The notes: a model not told the origin generated them from the letters alone. A stretch of DNA of 64,000 nt from G963704535 sp963704535 (GCA_963704535.1 OY969916.1:8432001-8496000), one strand, 5' to 3'. Positions 38,817-50,016 are shown, numbered from the stretch's first letter. A program made the numbers and translations.

Positions 38817-39702
38817 ATGCCTTTAAGCAAAAAACTATTCGGGCGACCTGAGCCGGTTCGGCCCGAGGTCGCCGCAGCGCTGGACCAGCTTGCCAGGCTA
38901 GCCGAGGCCAACCCGGCCTTCGCCGATGCGGTGTCGCTCCAGGGCACGATCCTGCGCATCATCTACGCGTCCGAGCCGCAGGTCGGGGCGCTGACGATTG
39001 AGCCGGGGCGCGCGGCCGAGAAGCTGCGGGGCGGCACGCCACTGCTGCGCGGCGAGCGCCTGCCGCTCCAGATGGTGCTAATCCGCGAGCTGCTGATCCG
39101 GCTCTGCCATGCGCTCCGCGAGCGCCATGACGTTGGCCGTGCGGGCCAGTCTAGTCGCCGGAGCGGTCAAGCGGCAGGCGCTCGACGTCGAGGCGCTGGT
39201 CGCGGATGTGCTCGACGGGCGGACCGAGGCCATCCACGCGCAGGCCGAGGCCCTGGACCTCGACGGCGACATGCTGCGCACGCTGCTGCGCTTCAGCCTG
39301 TTCCCCGCGCTGACCAGGCTGAACCGGCAGTTGGCCCCGCTGCGCGCCGCCACGCCTTGGCAGCACGGCTACTGCCCGACCTGCGGGAGCTGGCCGCTGC
39401 TCGGCGAGCATCGCGGGCTGGAGCAGACCCGTGTGCTGCGCTGCGGGCTGTGCGCCGGCGAGTGGGCCGTCGATCGGCTGCTCTGCCCGTTCTGCGGCAG
39501 CCGCGACCACGCCGACCTGAGCTACCTGCATGTCGAGGACCAGGACCAGCGCCGCGCCGCCACCTGCGAGCGCTGCCATGGCTACATCAAAACGCTCGCC
39601 ACCCTCGCCCCCATCCCGCCGATCGAGCTGATCGCCCATGACCTGGCGACGCTGCACCTGGACATGCTCGCGCTCGAGCGCGGCTACATCCCGCCCGGCT
39701 AG
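38817..39702 (+). CDS. fdhE: formate dehydrogenase accessory protein FdhE, with +1 frameshift
   Basis: FdhE is a four-Cys-pair rubredoxin-like zinc/iron protein needed to assemble respiratory formate dehydrogenase. The N-terminal helical half (RPEPVRPEVAAALDQLARL) is in one frame. A one-base gain at about 39122-39125 moves to the frame carrying AMTLAVRASLVAG and the metal sites YCPTCGSWP, RCGLCAGEW, CPFCGSRDH and CERCHGYIKT. Corrected length is about 294. There is no clear ribosome site: the upstream DNA is TTCTCTG/TTTGTTC heptamer repeat (about 38775-38805). With selB at 59183 it points to selenoprotein formate dehydrogenase, though no fdh structural gene is in the window. Confidence 0.85.
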
Positions 39703-39784
39703 ACCGCCGACCGACGACCGACGACCACCGACCGAAAATCGATTTTGCCATTTGCCGCCCTCAGCGTACTTGATAGAGCCGTTC

Positions 39785-42700
39785 CTACTGCGCCAGGCAC
39801 TCCTCAATCGGCGGAATCGTGAGCACTGTGCCGATCCGCAACTGGCGCACATTCGTGATCCCGTTGGCCTTCATGATGCAGGGGTAGAGGTTCCAGTCGT
39901 TGTAGTAGCGTACCGCCATGCCGCCGAGCGTCTGGTTTTTTTCTACGGGATGCTTCTGTCCACTAGGCGGTACCGGCGTGGGGGTGGCGCTCCCGCATTT
40001 GGGTTGTGGCAGTGAGCCGCGCAGTTTGACTTTGTCCAGGCGCGTGGCACTCTGGTCCACAGGAATGGGGAACGGCAGTGTATCACAGCCGAACCAGTTC
40101 CTGTAGAGGATGTCGTAGGTGCCGTCAACCTTCATCTCCTGGAGCATCTGGTTCACCAGGCTAAGCAGCCCGATCTCGCCCTTCGGCACCGCAATCACCA
40201 TGTCCGCCGCGCCGAACTCATCTCCGGCGATCACCAGCCCACCGCCGACATAGTCCTTCAGAATGCTCATATCGGTCGAGTAGGCGGCGATCTCGCCATC
40301 GGTCAGCGCCTTGATCGCCTCGGGCCGAGTTTCATATACTCTGATCTCCAGCGGCTCGGTGAAGGCGCACTGGTTCGAGGAACTCTGCTGGAAGATCAAC
40401 TGGGCGCTTGTTTCACGGACAACGGCAACGGGCTTCCCTTTGAGATCGCAGACATTGCCGATCCCATCGGCTTCCCGCACCAGCACCCCCAGGCCACCCT
40501 GCATATAAGAGATACTGCAATCGACGATCTGGCAGCGCGTGCCGACATCCGAGAGGACGAAAATGCCCATCTCGATCGAGGAGCCGCGATCCGCAACCGC
40601 CTCAGTTCGCTGGCTGATCGGGACGCAGCGCAGCTCGATGGCGTTTGGATCGCCGAGCAAGCGAGCAGCGATCTGGCGGGCGATGTCGATGTCCAGCCCT
40701 ACCGGGGCGAACGTCGGCTCGGCCAACTTGTAGTTGCACTTCTCAAGCGTCCAGTTTTCGTCCTTGCCGTATACGCCGGCGTCGAAGCGCACGCCAATAA
40801 CCAGCTTGCCCCGGACTTGGAGCAGCGCGGCCACCTCCTCCGCCGTGCGACCTATTGTTGGAGCCGGCGTCGGCTCAAGATTGAGAGTTGCGGTCGCAGA
40901 GGTAGCCGGCACTGCCGACGCCTTAGCCAACGCTTGCGTTGGCTCTGGAGCCGAAGTCGCCGGTGCGGAGGTGGCCGGCGCAGAAGTTGCCGCCGCTATG
41001 GATGTCGGCTCGGTTGACGGCGCTGGGGCCACCAACCGGCGATAGAGCAAGAACGCTAGGGGTAGTATCACGAGCAGAGCAATCAGGCCCGCGACGGCGG
41101 GCACACGCCAGCTTCGCGGCTGTGGTAGCGCCGGCGGCCTCTGCTCCTCTCGCTCGGAATAGATTTCCGTCTCCTGACCTGGAAAGATCCTTGTCGCCGT
41201 ACCACGGGGTGCGGTGCGATCGTCTGCCGGTTCCGTCGGCGATGGCAGCCAGCTTTCGGGTGGGACCTGTGCCAGCGCCGCGCGCATTGCCGTAGCATCG
41301 GCATAGCGCTGCGCCGGATCGAGCGCCAGTGCCCCCGCGAGCCACTGTAGCTCATCGCGGCTCTGGTCGAGCTGGAGCGGGTCGGGCTTGCCGGCCTGCG
41401 CGGCCTTCCGGCGCGCTAGTGCGCTGGGTGGCTCTTTGCCGGCCAGCAGGTGGTACAGCACGGCACCGACGCGGTAGATATCACTCTGCTTGGTGCGCTG
41501 GCCTTTCTGCTGCTCGGAGTCGTGCTCCTCGGGGGCGGCGTAGCGATCGTCCCACTGTGCCTGTTGCGCCAGCCCATACTCCCACAGCCGGATGCGCCCC
41601 TTGCTTAACCCTTCGTGGGTGATCATCATGTTCTGCGGCTGAATTGTCCAGCGCAGCGGCGGATTCTTGATCTGGTGCAGTTGCGTCAGCATGTCTACAA
41701 ATTGCCCGGCCCACGGGAAGACCTGCGCCGGCGGGAATGGCCCGCGCAGATCGCGCAGCACTGCATCCACCCGATCACCCGGTTCAGCTTCCATCACGAC
41801 GCAGTAGTATGGACCGCGGCGATAGTCGCTCAGGACGAACGGCAACTGCGGGTGGCGCGCTCGCCTGCCGCGCAGCAACTGCACGGTCTTCTCAGCCGCC
41901 GTCGCTTCGTCGCCCATGCGCCAGTAGCGGATGAGCACGTTACGGCGCAGGCTCAGGTCCCGCGCCTCGAAGACCCCGGTCTCCTCCCAGCGCAGGTTAT
42001 CTGATGTGCGCTGGTAGATGCCCTCGTCCAGGCAGACTGCCCGGCGCATCTCTGCGGCGCTGGTGTAACGATCATGCGGGTCCAGTTTCAACGCGCGGCC
42101 GATCGCGTCGCTCAAATACTGGCTCAACTTCGGGTTGCGGCTGCGTGCCGGCACAAGCGGGTCGGGCTGATTCTCGCTCTGCTTCATGATCCGGAGTACG
42201 GTGTTGTCGGGCAGCGAGCCGGTGAGCAGGTAGTAAAGCGTCACGCCCAAGCTGTAGATATCGCTGCGAACATCGGTGCCGCGACGCTCGATCTGCTCGG
42301 GCGGTGCGAAGTCAGGTGTGTAGCCGGGGATCGACTGGTTTGCCGATTTGGCAAGCCCGAAGTCGAGTAGGAAGATCCGACCGTCAGGCGTCAGTTGGAT
42401 ATTGGCAGGCTTGATATCGCGGTGGATGACCGGCGGCGTCTGCGCGTGTAGATACTCTAGCGCATCTAATAGTTCTTCCGCCCAGAAGATACGCGTGTTC
42501 AGATCGTACTCATCGACATTGAGCTGGGCCAGGTTGCGGCCCTCGATGTAATCCATGACCAGCCACTGCTCCCCACGTTCCTCGAACGAGCCCCATACCT
42601 GCGGTAGCGCCCGGTGCTGGAGATTGGCGAGCGTGCGCGCCTCTTCCGGGAAGTCTTCTCTGGCGCGCGGGTCGCTAAGAATGGAGCGCTTGAGGGCGAC

Positions 42701-42820
42701 ATGATCGCCAGTCTGCTTGTCGATAGCGAGGAATACCTCTCCCATACCACCTTCAAATAAGGCGGTCACGATCTTATAGCGGTTGCCGAGGACCGTGTTG
42801 GGCGGGATCATCTGTGCCAT
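39785..42820 (-). CDS. transmembrane Ser/Thr kinase: kinase-pseudokinase-TM-solute-binding-LysM
   Basis: A 1011-residue receptor-like kinase. Residues ~13-270 are an active Hanks kinase (Gly loop FEGGMGEVF, Lys 44 in VALKRS, HRDIKPAN, LLDFGLAK). Residues ~276-516 are a second kinase fold without catalytic residues (RWTIQPQN for HRD, LWEYGLA for DFG), a pseudokinase. A Pro-rich linker and a single helix at 573-593 lead outside. A Thr/Ala/Pro linker then precedes a type 3 solute-binding domain (about 671-911: LVIGVRFDAGVYG, APVGLDIDIARQIAARLLG, ADMVIAVPKGE) and a LysM-like end (about 957-1004: TLGGMAVRYYNDW, IGTVLTIPP). It probably senses an amino acid or peptidoglycan fragment and signals by phosphorylation. 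AGGAGGTG precedes the ATG at 42820. Confidence 0.92.
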   Translation of the reverse strand: MAQMIPPNTVLGNRYKIVTALFEGGMGEVFLAIDKQTGDHVALKRSILSDPRAREDFPEEARTLANLQHRALPQVWGSFEERGEQWLVMDYIEGRNLAQLNVDEYDLNTRIFWAEELLDALEYLHAQTPPVIHRDIKPANIQLTPDGRIFLLDFGLAKSANQSIPGYTPDFAPPEQIERRGTDVRSDIYSLGVTLYYLLTGSLPDNTVLRIMKQSENQPDPLVPARSRNPKLSQYLSDAIGRALKLDPHDRYTSAAEMRRAVCLDEGIYQRTSDNLRWEETGVFEARDLSLRRNVLIRYWRMGDEATAAEKTVQLLRGRRARHPQLPFVLSDYRRGPYYCVVMEAEPGDRVDAVLRDLRGPFPPAQVFPWAGQFVDMLTQLHQIKNPPLRWTIQPQNMMITHEGLSKGRIRLWEYGLAQQAQWDDRYAAPEEHDSEQQKGQRTKQSDIYRVGAVLYHLLAGKEPPSALARRKAAQAGKPDPLQLDQSRDELQWLAGALALDPAQRYADATAMRAALAQVPPESWLPSPTEPADDRTAPRGTATRIFPGQETEIYSEREEQRPPALPQPRSWRVPAVAGLIALLVILPLAFLLYRRLVAPAPSTEPTSIAAATSAPATSAPATSAPEPTQALAKASAVPATSATATLNLEPTPAPTIGRTAEEVAALLQVRGKLVIGVRFDAGVYGKDENWTLEKCNYKLAEPTFAPVGLDIDIARQIAARLLGDPNAIELRCVPISQRTEAVADRGSSIEMGIFVLSDVGTRCQIVDCSISYMQGGLGVLVREADGIGNVCDLKGKPVAVVRETSAQLIFQQSSSNQCAFTEPLEIRVYETRPEAIKALTDGEIAAYSTDMSILKDYVGGGLVIAGDEFGAADMVIAVPKGEIGLLSLVNQMLQEMKVDGTYDILYRNWFGCDTLPFPIPVDQSATRLDKVKLRGSLPQPKCGSATPTPVPPSGQKHPVEKNQTLGGMAVRYYNDWNLYPCIMKANGITNVRQLRIGTVLTIPPIEECLAQ

Positions 42821-42934
42821 GCTCACCTCCTGATACAAGAAGAACATCTTCTCTACCGCTGGTCAACAGATTAAGTCTATACGAACAGCGCCACGGTGGG
42901 CGATGCGCTCGAAATGCCGGCTCAACTATCCCGC

Positions 42935-43615
42935 CCTTTGCTATACAAGAACGTCCGTCGAGTACAACTTCGCGTAAACAGCTCGACGGTTTCTTGGGAG
43001 TCGATCCACTTCTTCACCCGCAGGCGCTTGCGGCACGCCCTGGCCGGGATGCTGGTCACGATGCTGGCGACGGTGGCCCTGGACCTGACCCAGGCGATCC
43101 TGATCGGGATGGTGCTCTCGACGCTGATCTATCTGCGCCAGTCGGCCCTGGCCACGGCAGTGATCGACGAGCCGGTCAATCTGGAACGAATGCACTCACG
43201 CGGCTACCACCTGGCAAGCGCATGCCCTGACGTTCACGTGTATTATCTCACAGGCCCGCTGTTCTTCGGCTCCGTCAACATTGTGCTGGACGCCTTTACG
43301 CATCGCAGGCGGACGCAACTCCTCCGAAGGTGGACGCAACCACTCAGCAGGCAGACGCAACCACTCAGCAGGCAGACGCAACTCCTCCGAAGGTGGACGC
43401 AACTCCTCAGCAGGCTGTCGCAACTACTCAGCAGGCAGATGCAACTCCTCAGCAGGCAGATGCAACTCCTCAGCAGGCAGACGCAACTACTCAGCAGGCA
43501 GCGGCAACAACTCAGCAGGCAGCGGCAACAACTCAGCAGGCAGCGGCAACTACTCCGCAGGCTGTCGCAATCACGACCCAGGCATCCACATCCTCGTGAC
43601 TTCGATCGGCTGAGT
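42935..43615 (+). pseudogene. truncated SulP anion transporter relic with Gln/Ala/Thr repeat tail
   Basis: The first part encodes the last SulP helices (LRHALAGMLVTMLATVALDLTQAILIGMVLSTLIYL) and the beginning of a STAS domain (VHVYYLTGPLFFGSVNIVLDAF). The N-terminal ten or so helices are missing and there is no ribosome site. After DAF the frame becomes implausible, but one base later another frame reads QADATPPKVDATTQQADATTQQ.. to a stop at 43599. So a 1-base change is likely near 43300, and the STAS domain is replaced by an 18-bp tandem repeat. Probably a dead fragment. Divergent from the kinase gene. Confidence 0.65.
43310..43575. repeat. 18-bp tandem repeat (ACTCAGCAGGCAGACGCA)
   Basis: About 14 units with small changes (GCAGACGCA, GCAGATGCA, GCAGCGGCA, CCGAAGGTGGACGCA). 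All frames stay open across it; the frame giving ATTQQAD units is the most protein-like. Confidence 0.85.
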
Positions 43616-43694
43616 TGCCGCGGCCTGGCGCCGCTGCCCCTGGTCGATGAGCCGGCCGTCGTTGTCGCGATGCGGCCAGCGTGACAGGGGGCAT

Positions 43695-43835
43695 AGGACT
43701 ACGTCAAAGTCCGTGTTAGCACCCTGAGTAGGCCGTCAGGCCGTATCGAAGGGTGCGGCCTCGACCCGTTCGCGCCCTTCGATACGTGCTCTGCACTACT
43801 CAGGATGCTCACTCCTGTGGCTTTGACGTGGTCCT
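43695..43835. repeat. 141-bp imperfect palindrome, MITE-like
   Basis: AGGACTACGTCAAAG (43695) pairs with CTTTGACGTGGTCCT (43821-43835). Inside it, AGCACCCTGAGTAG pairs with CTACTCAGGATGCT, and CGTATCGAAGGGTGCG with CGCCCTTCGATACG. No coding potential. It lies between the sulP relic and the CHAT gene and looks like a miniature inverted-repeat element. Confidence 0.8.
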
Positions 43836-43847
43836 GCGGCGGCGCGG

Positions 43848-46554
43848 TCAGGCTTGCTCCTCGGCCAGTTGCCGGTATTCGCGCTCCCATTCCTCCATTC
43901 CAAGCTCGCCAAGCAGGTCGGCCGCCTGCTGGAAGTAAGCCCGCGCTTCCTGGTGCCGGCCCAGGTCGCGCAGTGTCAAGCCGTAGTTCGCGGCGCTCCT
44001 GGCGACGCCGTACCGAGTCCCGATCACGCGAAAGATATCATTTGCCTGAGCGAACAGGCGCTCGGCCTCCGGCTGATCACCGGCGATCAAAGCCAGCCTG
44101 CTTTGTTCTACCAGCACGTTGGCCTCGCCTAAACGGTCGCCTACGGCGCGGAAGAGGGCCAGCGCCTCTTGGTAGTGCGAGAGCGCCGCGTCCATGTCCT
44201 TGCGGAACTGCTGCACGTCGCCCAGCGCCTGTAGCACGTTGGCCTCGCCAAGTTTGGAGCCTACGGCGCGGAAGAGGGCCAGCGCCTCTTGGTAGTGCGA
44301 GAGCGCCGCGTCACGATCGTCGCGGAACTGCTGCACGTCGCCCAGCGCCTGTAGCACGTTGGCCTGCTCCCAAGGGCTTCCGACCCGCTCGGCCGCCCCG
44401 CGCGCGGCTTCCAGCCAGGCCAGCCGGCGCGGGTCGTAATTGTTGAACAACACGTTGCGCCAGCGCTGGGCATAGCGCACCAGCAGGCGCGCCGCATCGT
44501 CGTCGCCGGTTGCCTGGCCCTTCAGCCAGTCCAGCGCTGCGGCGACATTGCTCCATTCCAGTGGCGCACTGTAGGTCATGCGCCCTTCCCTGATAGCCGT
44601 GTCGTAATCCGCGACGATCGGGAGGTGCGCTTCGGCGTGGCGCAACTCGTATGCTCGCCGGTCGCCGGGCTCAGGCGGGCGGCGGCGCTCCAGGTAGGCC
44701 CGCACCGGCGGTTCCAGGTCGTAGCGGCGGCCCTCGCAATTCAGCAGGTTGGCCCGCTCGGCCGGGCGCAGCACCCCGTCGCGGAAGTCGAGCGCCGCGT
44801 CTTCGTCGGCATCGGCTGGGTGCCCGGTCGCCACCGCGCGCAGTCGGCGCTCCTCGGCCCCGCCGACGAAGGCCAGCGCGGCGTGCAGCACGGCTAGCGC
44901 CTCCGGCGCGCGGGCCAGCAGCGCGTCGAGCATGCGCCCAATCAGCTCCTCCAGCACTTGCTCGATCGCATGGCCACGCAGCCGCTGGAGCGTGCGGCGT
45001 GCCTCTTCCAGGTCCTCGTCGGCGGCGATCAGCACCGCGCGCTTGATCAGGGCCGGGTGGCGGAAGGCCAGCTCGGCCAGCTCGTCCAGCGCTGCGACCT
45101 CGACCCGCGCCAGTGTGCCAGGCAGCCCGGCCGCCTGCCGCAGCGCCGCCAGTTCGGCGGCCTGGTCGGGGGTCAGCGGGCGACCGTAGCTGTGCGGCGT
45201 CAGCGGGAGATCCTGGCGCTGGGCCTCGTCCCAGGCTAGTCGCAGCGCGTCGGCCCGGCCAAGCGTCGCCAGGTCATGCCGGTCGCGCCGGTCGGCCAGG
45301 CCGGTCAGCGGGTCGTGATCCAGCGGGCGCAGGGTCATCAGCACCCGCGAGCCATTGCGCGGGTCCAGCCCGGCCAGCGCCTGGGCCAGCTCACGAGTGC
45401 GCTCCGGCGCCAGCGTCTCCAGGTTGTCGAGGATCAGCAGCACCGCATTGGTGTTCAGCCGCCGGGCGATTGCGCCGGGAAGATTGGCGGCCTCGTCGGG
45501 AGCCAGCGTCAGGCCCAGCGCCTCGTTGAGCGCCTGAAGCACCTGGAGCGCGCCGAACCCGCGCAGGTCCTTGGCGCTGGCGAAGGCCAGCGCCAAGGAA
45601 GCGGTAGGCGTGGCGCAGCGCTGCGTTCAGCGCCAGCGTGGTCTTGCCGACCCCGCCGACGCCGCTGAGTGCGTAGGCCCGCCGGCCGGTCTGCTCGAAC
45701 CAGCGCGCCAGCTCCAGCAGCTCGTCGGCGCGACCCACGAAGCCGCTCACCCGCTCCATGGGCAGCGGGTGGTTGTGCGGGACCGGGTGCAGGATGAAGC
45801 AGGGGTTCGGGGCTGGGCTCTCGTCCACGCCCAGCCGCAGCTCGCCGTCACCGAACAGCAGCAGATTGTCGGCCCGCGCCTGCGGCTCGCCGGGGACGCG
45901 CAGCTCGCCGGCCTGCATCTGCTCGACGATCGCGCGGCGGGCCTGGCTCAACGCCTGGCCGACATTCGCTCCCGATGCCAGGTAGCCGTAGAGCTGCTCG
46001 CTCAACAGGCGCGCCTCGCGGTCGTCGATCGGCGCGCGGGTGCCGATCACGCAGGGGATGCCGGCGTCCTCGACCAGCGCGCGGCCCAGCTCCTCGGTCG
46101 CGCAGGCGTTCAGCACCACCAGGCGCACGGTCGTGCCGCGCAGGGCCGCCGCCAGGTCGGCGGCCGGCAGCAGCCGCTCGCGGCCCAGGCTGTCCTCCAG
46201 CGTCAGGCCGGCCGGGCTGCCGTGACAGCTCAGGTGCAGCACCTGGTAGCCGGGGTCGTGCGGCACCAGTGCGCGCCGCAACGCCTCAGCGGTCGGCGGG
46301 GCCAGCCGCACGACGGCCCACGGCGCGCCCCGCTCATCGACGACATCGTGGGCGTGCTCGGTGGCCTGGCGCAACCGCTCCCACTCGCCCCACACGTTCA
46401 GGCTGCGGCCATCGGGCGGGCCATCGCCACGCGCGTTCGTCACCGGCGCGGCCAGCACGGCCAGCATGCGCAGGTAGTGGCGGGCGCGCGGCTCGCCGGC
46501 GAACTCGGCGGCGCTGACGACGATGTTGAAGTTGAGCTTGGAGGTGTCGGCCAT
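43848..46554 (-). CDS. CHAT protease-STAND ATPase-TPR protein, with +1 frameshift
   Basis: About 901 residues after removing one extra base near 45598. Residues 1-245 are a CHAT caspase-like domain with His about 111 in HLSCHGS and Cys about 150 in VVLNACAT. Residues ~270-580 are a STAND NTPase (GFVGRADELLELARWFE, P-loop GVGGVGKTTLA at ~298-306, LLILDNLETL). Helical region (WHD-like), then from about 700 tetratricopeptide repeats, two nearly identical (NVLQALGDVQQF, ALSHYQEALALFRAVG). CHAT-STAND-TPR proteins are proposed effectors in cell suicide or defence, where ligand binding on TPRs drives oligomerisation and proteolysis. The small gene at 46669 is just upstream. Frame break at AYRF/LALAF. 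Confidence 0.85.
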
Positions 46555-46568
46555 GGCCGTCATTCCAT

Positions 46569-46672
46569 AGAAACTATTTGAAAAGGGTATTATCTCGCCT
46601 GTGATCCGTGGTGGAAAGAGGATTCTTGAGGGGCGGCCCCCTCAAACTCCCCCTTTTCAAACAGCCTCTTAC
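46569..46672. repeat. nested palindromic element, copy I, with AGAAACT..TTTGAAA ends
   Basis: Ends AGAAACTATTTGAAAAG and CTTTTCAAACAGCCTCTTA are inverted repeats. Inside are ATCCGTGGTGGAAAG and CTTGAGGGG-CGG-CCCCCTCAA. The 3' end touches the stop codon of the small gene at 46669. It sits between the two genes of the CHAT cassette. Confidence 0.8.
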
Positions 46673-47028
46673 CGAGCCGGCGGCTGATCGAGGAACCAAT
46701 CCAACAGCTCGGAATCACCGGCCGTCGCCAGGTCGAGCGGCGCGCGGCCCGGCCGCTCCAGCCGCACCTTAGGCTCGACGCCCTTCGACCGGGCCTGCTC
46801 GCGCCAGGCTTTGACCTTCTCGGCCAGCGTCATCAGGGCTGCGGCGCCGCCGGCCACCACGCCGACATCCTTCATCACCGCGACAAACAGCACCCATGCG
46901 GCGGCCAGGTCGCGCGGCTCGGCCTCCTGGACCTCGGCGTAGTCACGCAGCGCCAGCAGCAGCAACTCGCGCTGGTCATCGGGCAGGTCGCGGGCCGTCG
47001 CGACCGTGATCGTGGAAGGGAGAGGCAT
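46669..47028 (-). CDS. small protein with hydrophobic hairpin, upstream of CHAT gene
   Basis: A 119-residue protein. Residues ~10-45 are a charged helical region (ARDLPDDQRELLLLALRDY). Residues ~46-75 hold a hydrophobic stretch (AWVLFVAVMKDVGVVAGGAAALMTLAEKV) that could form a membrane hairpin or buried helix pair. It ends with LLDWFLDQPP. The ATG at 47028 has AGGAGGTC five bases upstream; the frame from 47073 has no comparable site. No family is recognised. It lies upstream of the CHAT-STAND-TPR gene on the same strand, separated by 114 bases that hold palindromic element I, so it may be a cleavage target, a partner or a pore-forming effector; this is inference. Confidence 0.65.
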   Translation of the reverse strand: MPLPSTITVATARDLPDDQRELLLLALRDYAEVQEAEPRDLAAAWVLFVAVMKDVGVVAGGAAALMTLAEKVKAWREQARSKGVEPKVRLERPGRAPLDLATAGDSELLDWFLDQPPAR

Positions 47029-47171
47029 GCTGACCTCCTGAAATATGGCTTGGCGGCGCAAGTGCATCGCCATTCTACACCAGCACGACTTGCTTTTCTA
47101 GACGCTGTGCTTTTTTCGCAAATCCTTACATGGTGCTATACTATGCTGCCACGCACTCACTCGCCGCTCCG

Positions 47172-47231
47172 TGAAACGCGAAACGTGAAACGTGATCTGG
47201 ACGTTACTCACGTTTCACGCTTCACGTTTCA
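47172..47231. repeat. GTGAAAC heptamer inverted repeat
   Basis: TGAAACGCGAAACGTGAAAC.. (left) and its near-inverse TCACGTTTCACGCTTCACG.. (right) form a long imperfect hairpin in the divergent region between the small CHAT partner and the methyltransferase. Confidence 0.8.
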
Positions 47232-47300
47232 GTTCTGCTGTGGGATGTTGTAGAACACGCGAGGCCATGAGTAGGAGGGGCGTGCCGTGACGGAGGCCAC

Positions 47301-48116
47301 ATGACCAGCTCGATCTACCAGCTCTACGGCGAGCTGTGGGCCAAAGACGACCCGGATTGGGAAGCGCAGATCCGGCAGAGCCTGGCGCCGCGCGGCCCGG
47401 ACATCCTCTACGACATGTTCGGGGCGCTGGGCGTTGGCCCCGGCCACACCGTGCTGGACGCCGGCTGCCGGTACGGCACCTACGCGATCGAGCTGGCGCG
47501 GCGGTTTGGCTGCCGCGTCATCGCCGTCGACCCGATCGCAGCCCACATCGAGCAGGCCACTCAGCGCATCGCCGAGGCCGGGCTGCACGAGTGCATCAGG
47601 GCTTCGGTCGGAACGATCGAGGCGCTGCCGGTGGAGGATGCGGCGGTCGATTACATCTGGTGCCGCGATGTGCTCAACCACGTCGAACTGGCGGCCGGGC
47701 TGCGCGAGTGTACACGCGTGCTCAAGCCGGGGGGCCGGATGTTCGTCTACATCACGCTGGCGACCGAGCACTGCGAGCCGCTGGAGGCCGCCCGGCTGTA
47801 CGCAGCGCTCACGATCATCCCCGAAAATATGTCGGCCGAGTACCTGGAGCGGGCTGCGCGGGCGGCCGGCTTCGAGATCGCCGCCAGGGAGCCGATCGAT
47901 AGCGAGTGGCGCGAGAGCACGATCGAGGGCGGCAGCGCCGACCTGCTGGAGGCGCTGCTGCGGATCGCCCGCATGCGCCGGCGCGAAGCAGAGCTGGTTC
48001 GCCAGTTTGGCCGCACGTTCTACGAGGTGAGCTACGCTGACAATCTATGGGGCATCTATCAGATGCTGGGCAAACTATGCCCGACCGTGTATGTCTTGAA
48101 GAAACAATCTGCCTAA
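47301..48116 (+). CDS. class I SAM-dependent methyltransferase
   Basis: A 271-residue methyltransferase. Motif I VLDAGCRYGTYAIEL (about residues 50-64), acidic motif VIAVDPIAAH, motif II-type IEALPVEDAAVDYIWCRD, and motif III RVLKPGGRMFVYI are clear. The C-terminal half (IPENMSAEYLERAARAAGF, YEVSYADNLWGIYQML) resembles cyclopropane/UbiE-like small-molecule methyltransferases. Substrate is unknown. The start has GGAGG five bases upstream. It shares no close similarity with the methyltransferase at 23308 beyond the fold. Divergent from the CHAT cassette. Confidence 0.85.
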   Translation: MTSSIYQLYGELWAKDDPDWEAQIRQSLAPRGPDILYDMFGALGVGPGHTVLDAGCRYGTYAIELARRFGCRVIAVDPIAAHIEQATQRIAEAGLHECIRASVGTIEALPVEDAAVDYIWCRDVLNHVELAAGLRECTRVLKPGGRMFVYITLATEHCEPLEAARLYAALTIIPENMSAEYLERAARAAGFEIAAREPIDSEWRESTIEGGSADLLEALLRIARMRRREAELVRQFGRTFYEVSYADNLWGIYQMLGKLCPTVYVLKKQSA

Positions 48117-48128
48117 CGTCGGGCGGCG

Positions 48129-48189
48129 GGGAGGTGTGGAGGGGCCGCCCTCCACGATCTTTTTTCCTCCCACCTCAATCTTCTCCAGC
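48129..48189. repeat. nested palindromic element, copy J1
   Basis: GGGGAGGTGTGGAGGGG-CCG-CCCTCCACGATC, then a T-rich tract and CACCTCAATCTTCTCCAGC. Directly repeated as J2 about 70 bases later with few changes, 13 bases after the methyltransferase stop. Confidence 0.8.
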
Positions 48190-48198
48190 GTGATGTTG

Positions 48199-48259
48199 GG
48201 GAGGTGTGGAGGGGCCGCCCTCCACGAACTTATTTCCTTCCACTTCAATCTTCTCCAGC
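48199..48259. repeat. nested palindromic element, copy J2
   Basis: Second direct copy of J1: GGGGAGGTGTGGAGGGG-CCG-CCCTCCACGAAC, CACTTCAATCTTCTCCAGC. Copy B at 4283 is of the same subfamily. Confidence 0.8.
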
Positions 48260-48310
48260 AGGACGCGAGGCGGTATACGTAGCCGCGAACTGAAAAGAAA
48301 GCGAAAGATC

Positions 48311-49909
<1,599 letters not shown>

Positions 49910-50016
49910 TATTCTTTTCGTGGCGGCATGAGCATAGCAGGCGCGGGCCGCATGGCGGAGAGACCGAAGCTGGGCCGCCCGTGAGCAGAATGTAAAGAAA
50001 TAAACTCGATCTTAAC

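Noticed and set aside
46569..46672. A complete insertion sequence
   Set aside because: Terminal inverted repeats are present but only about 100 bases and no transposase; kept as a MITE-like repeat.
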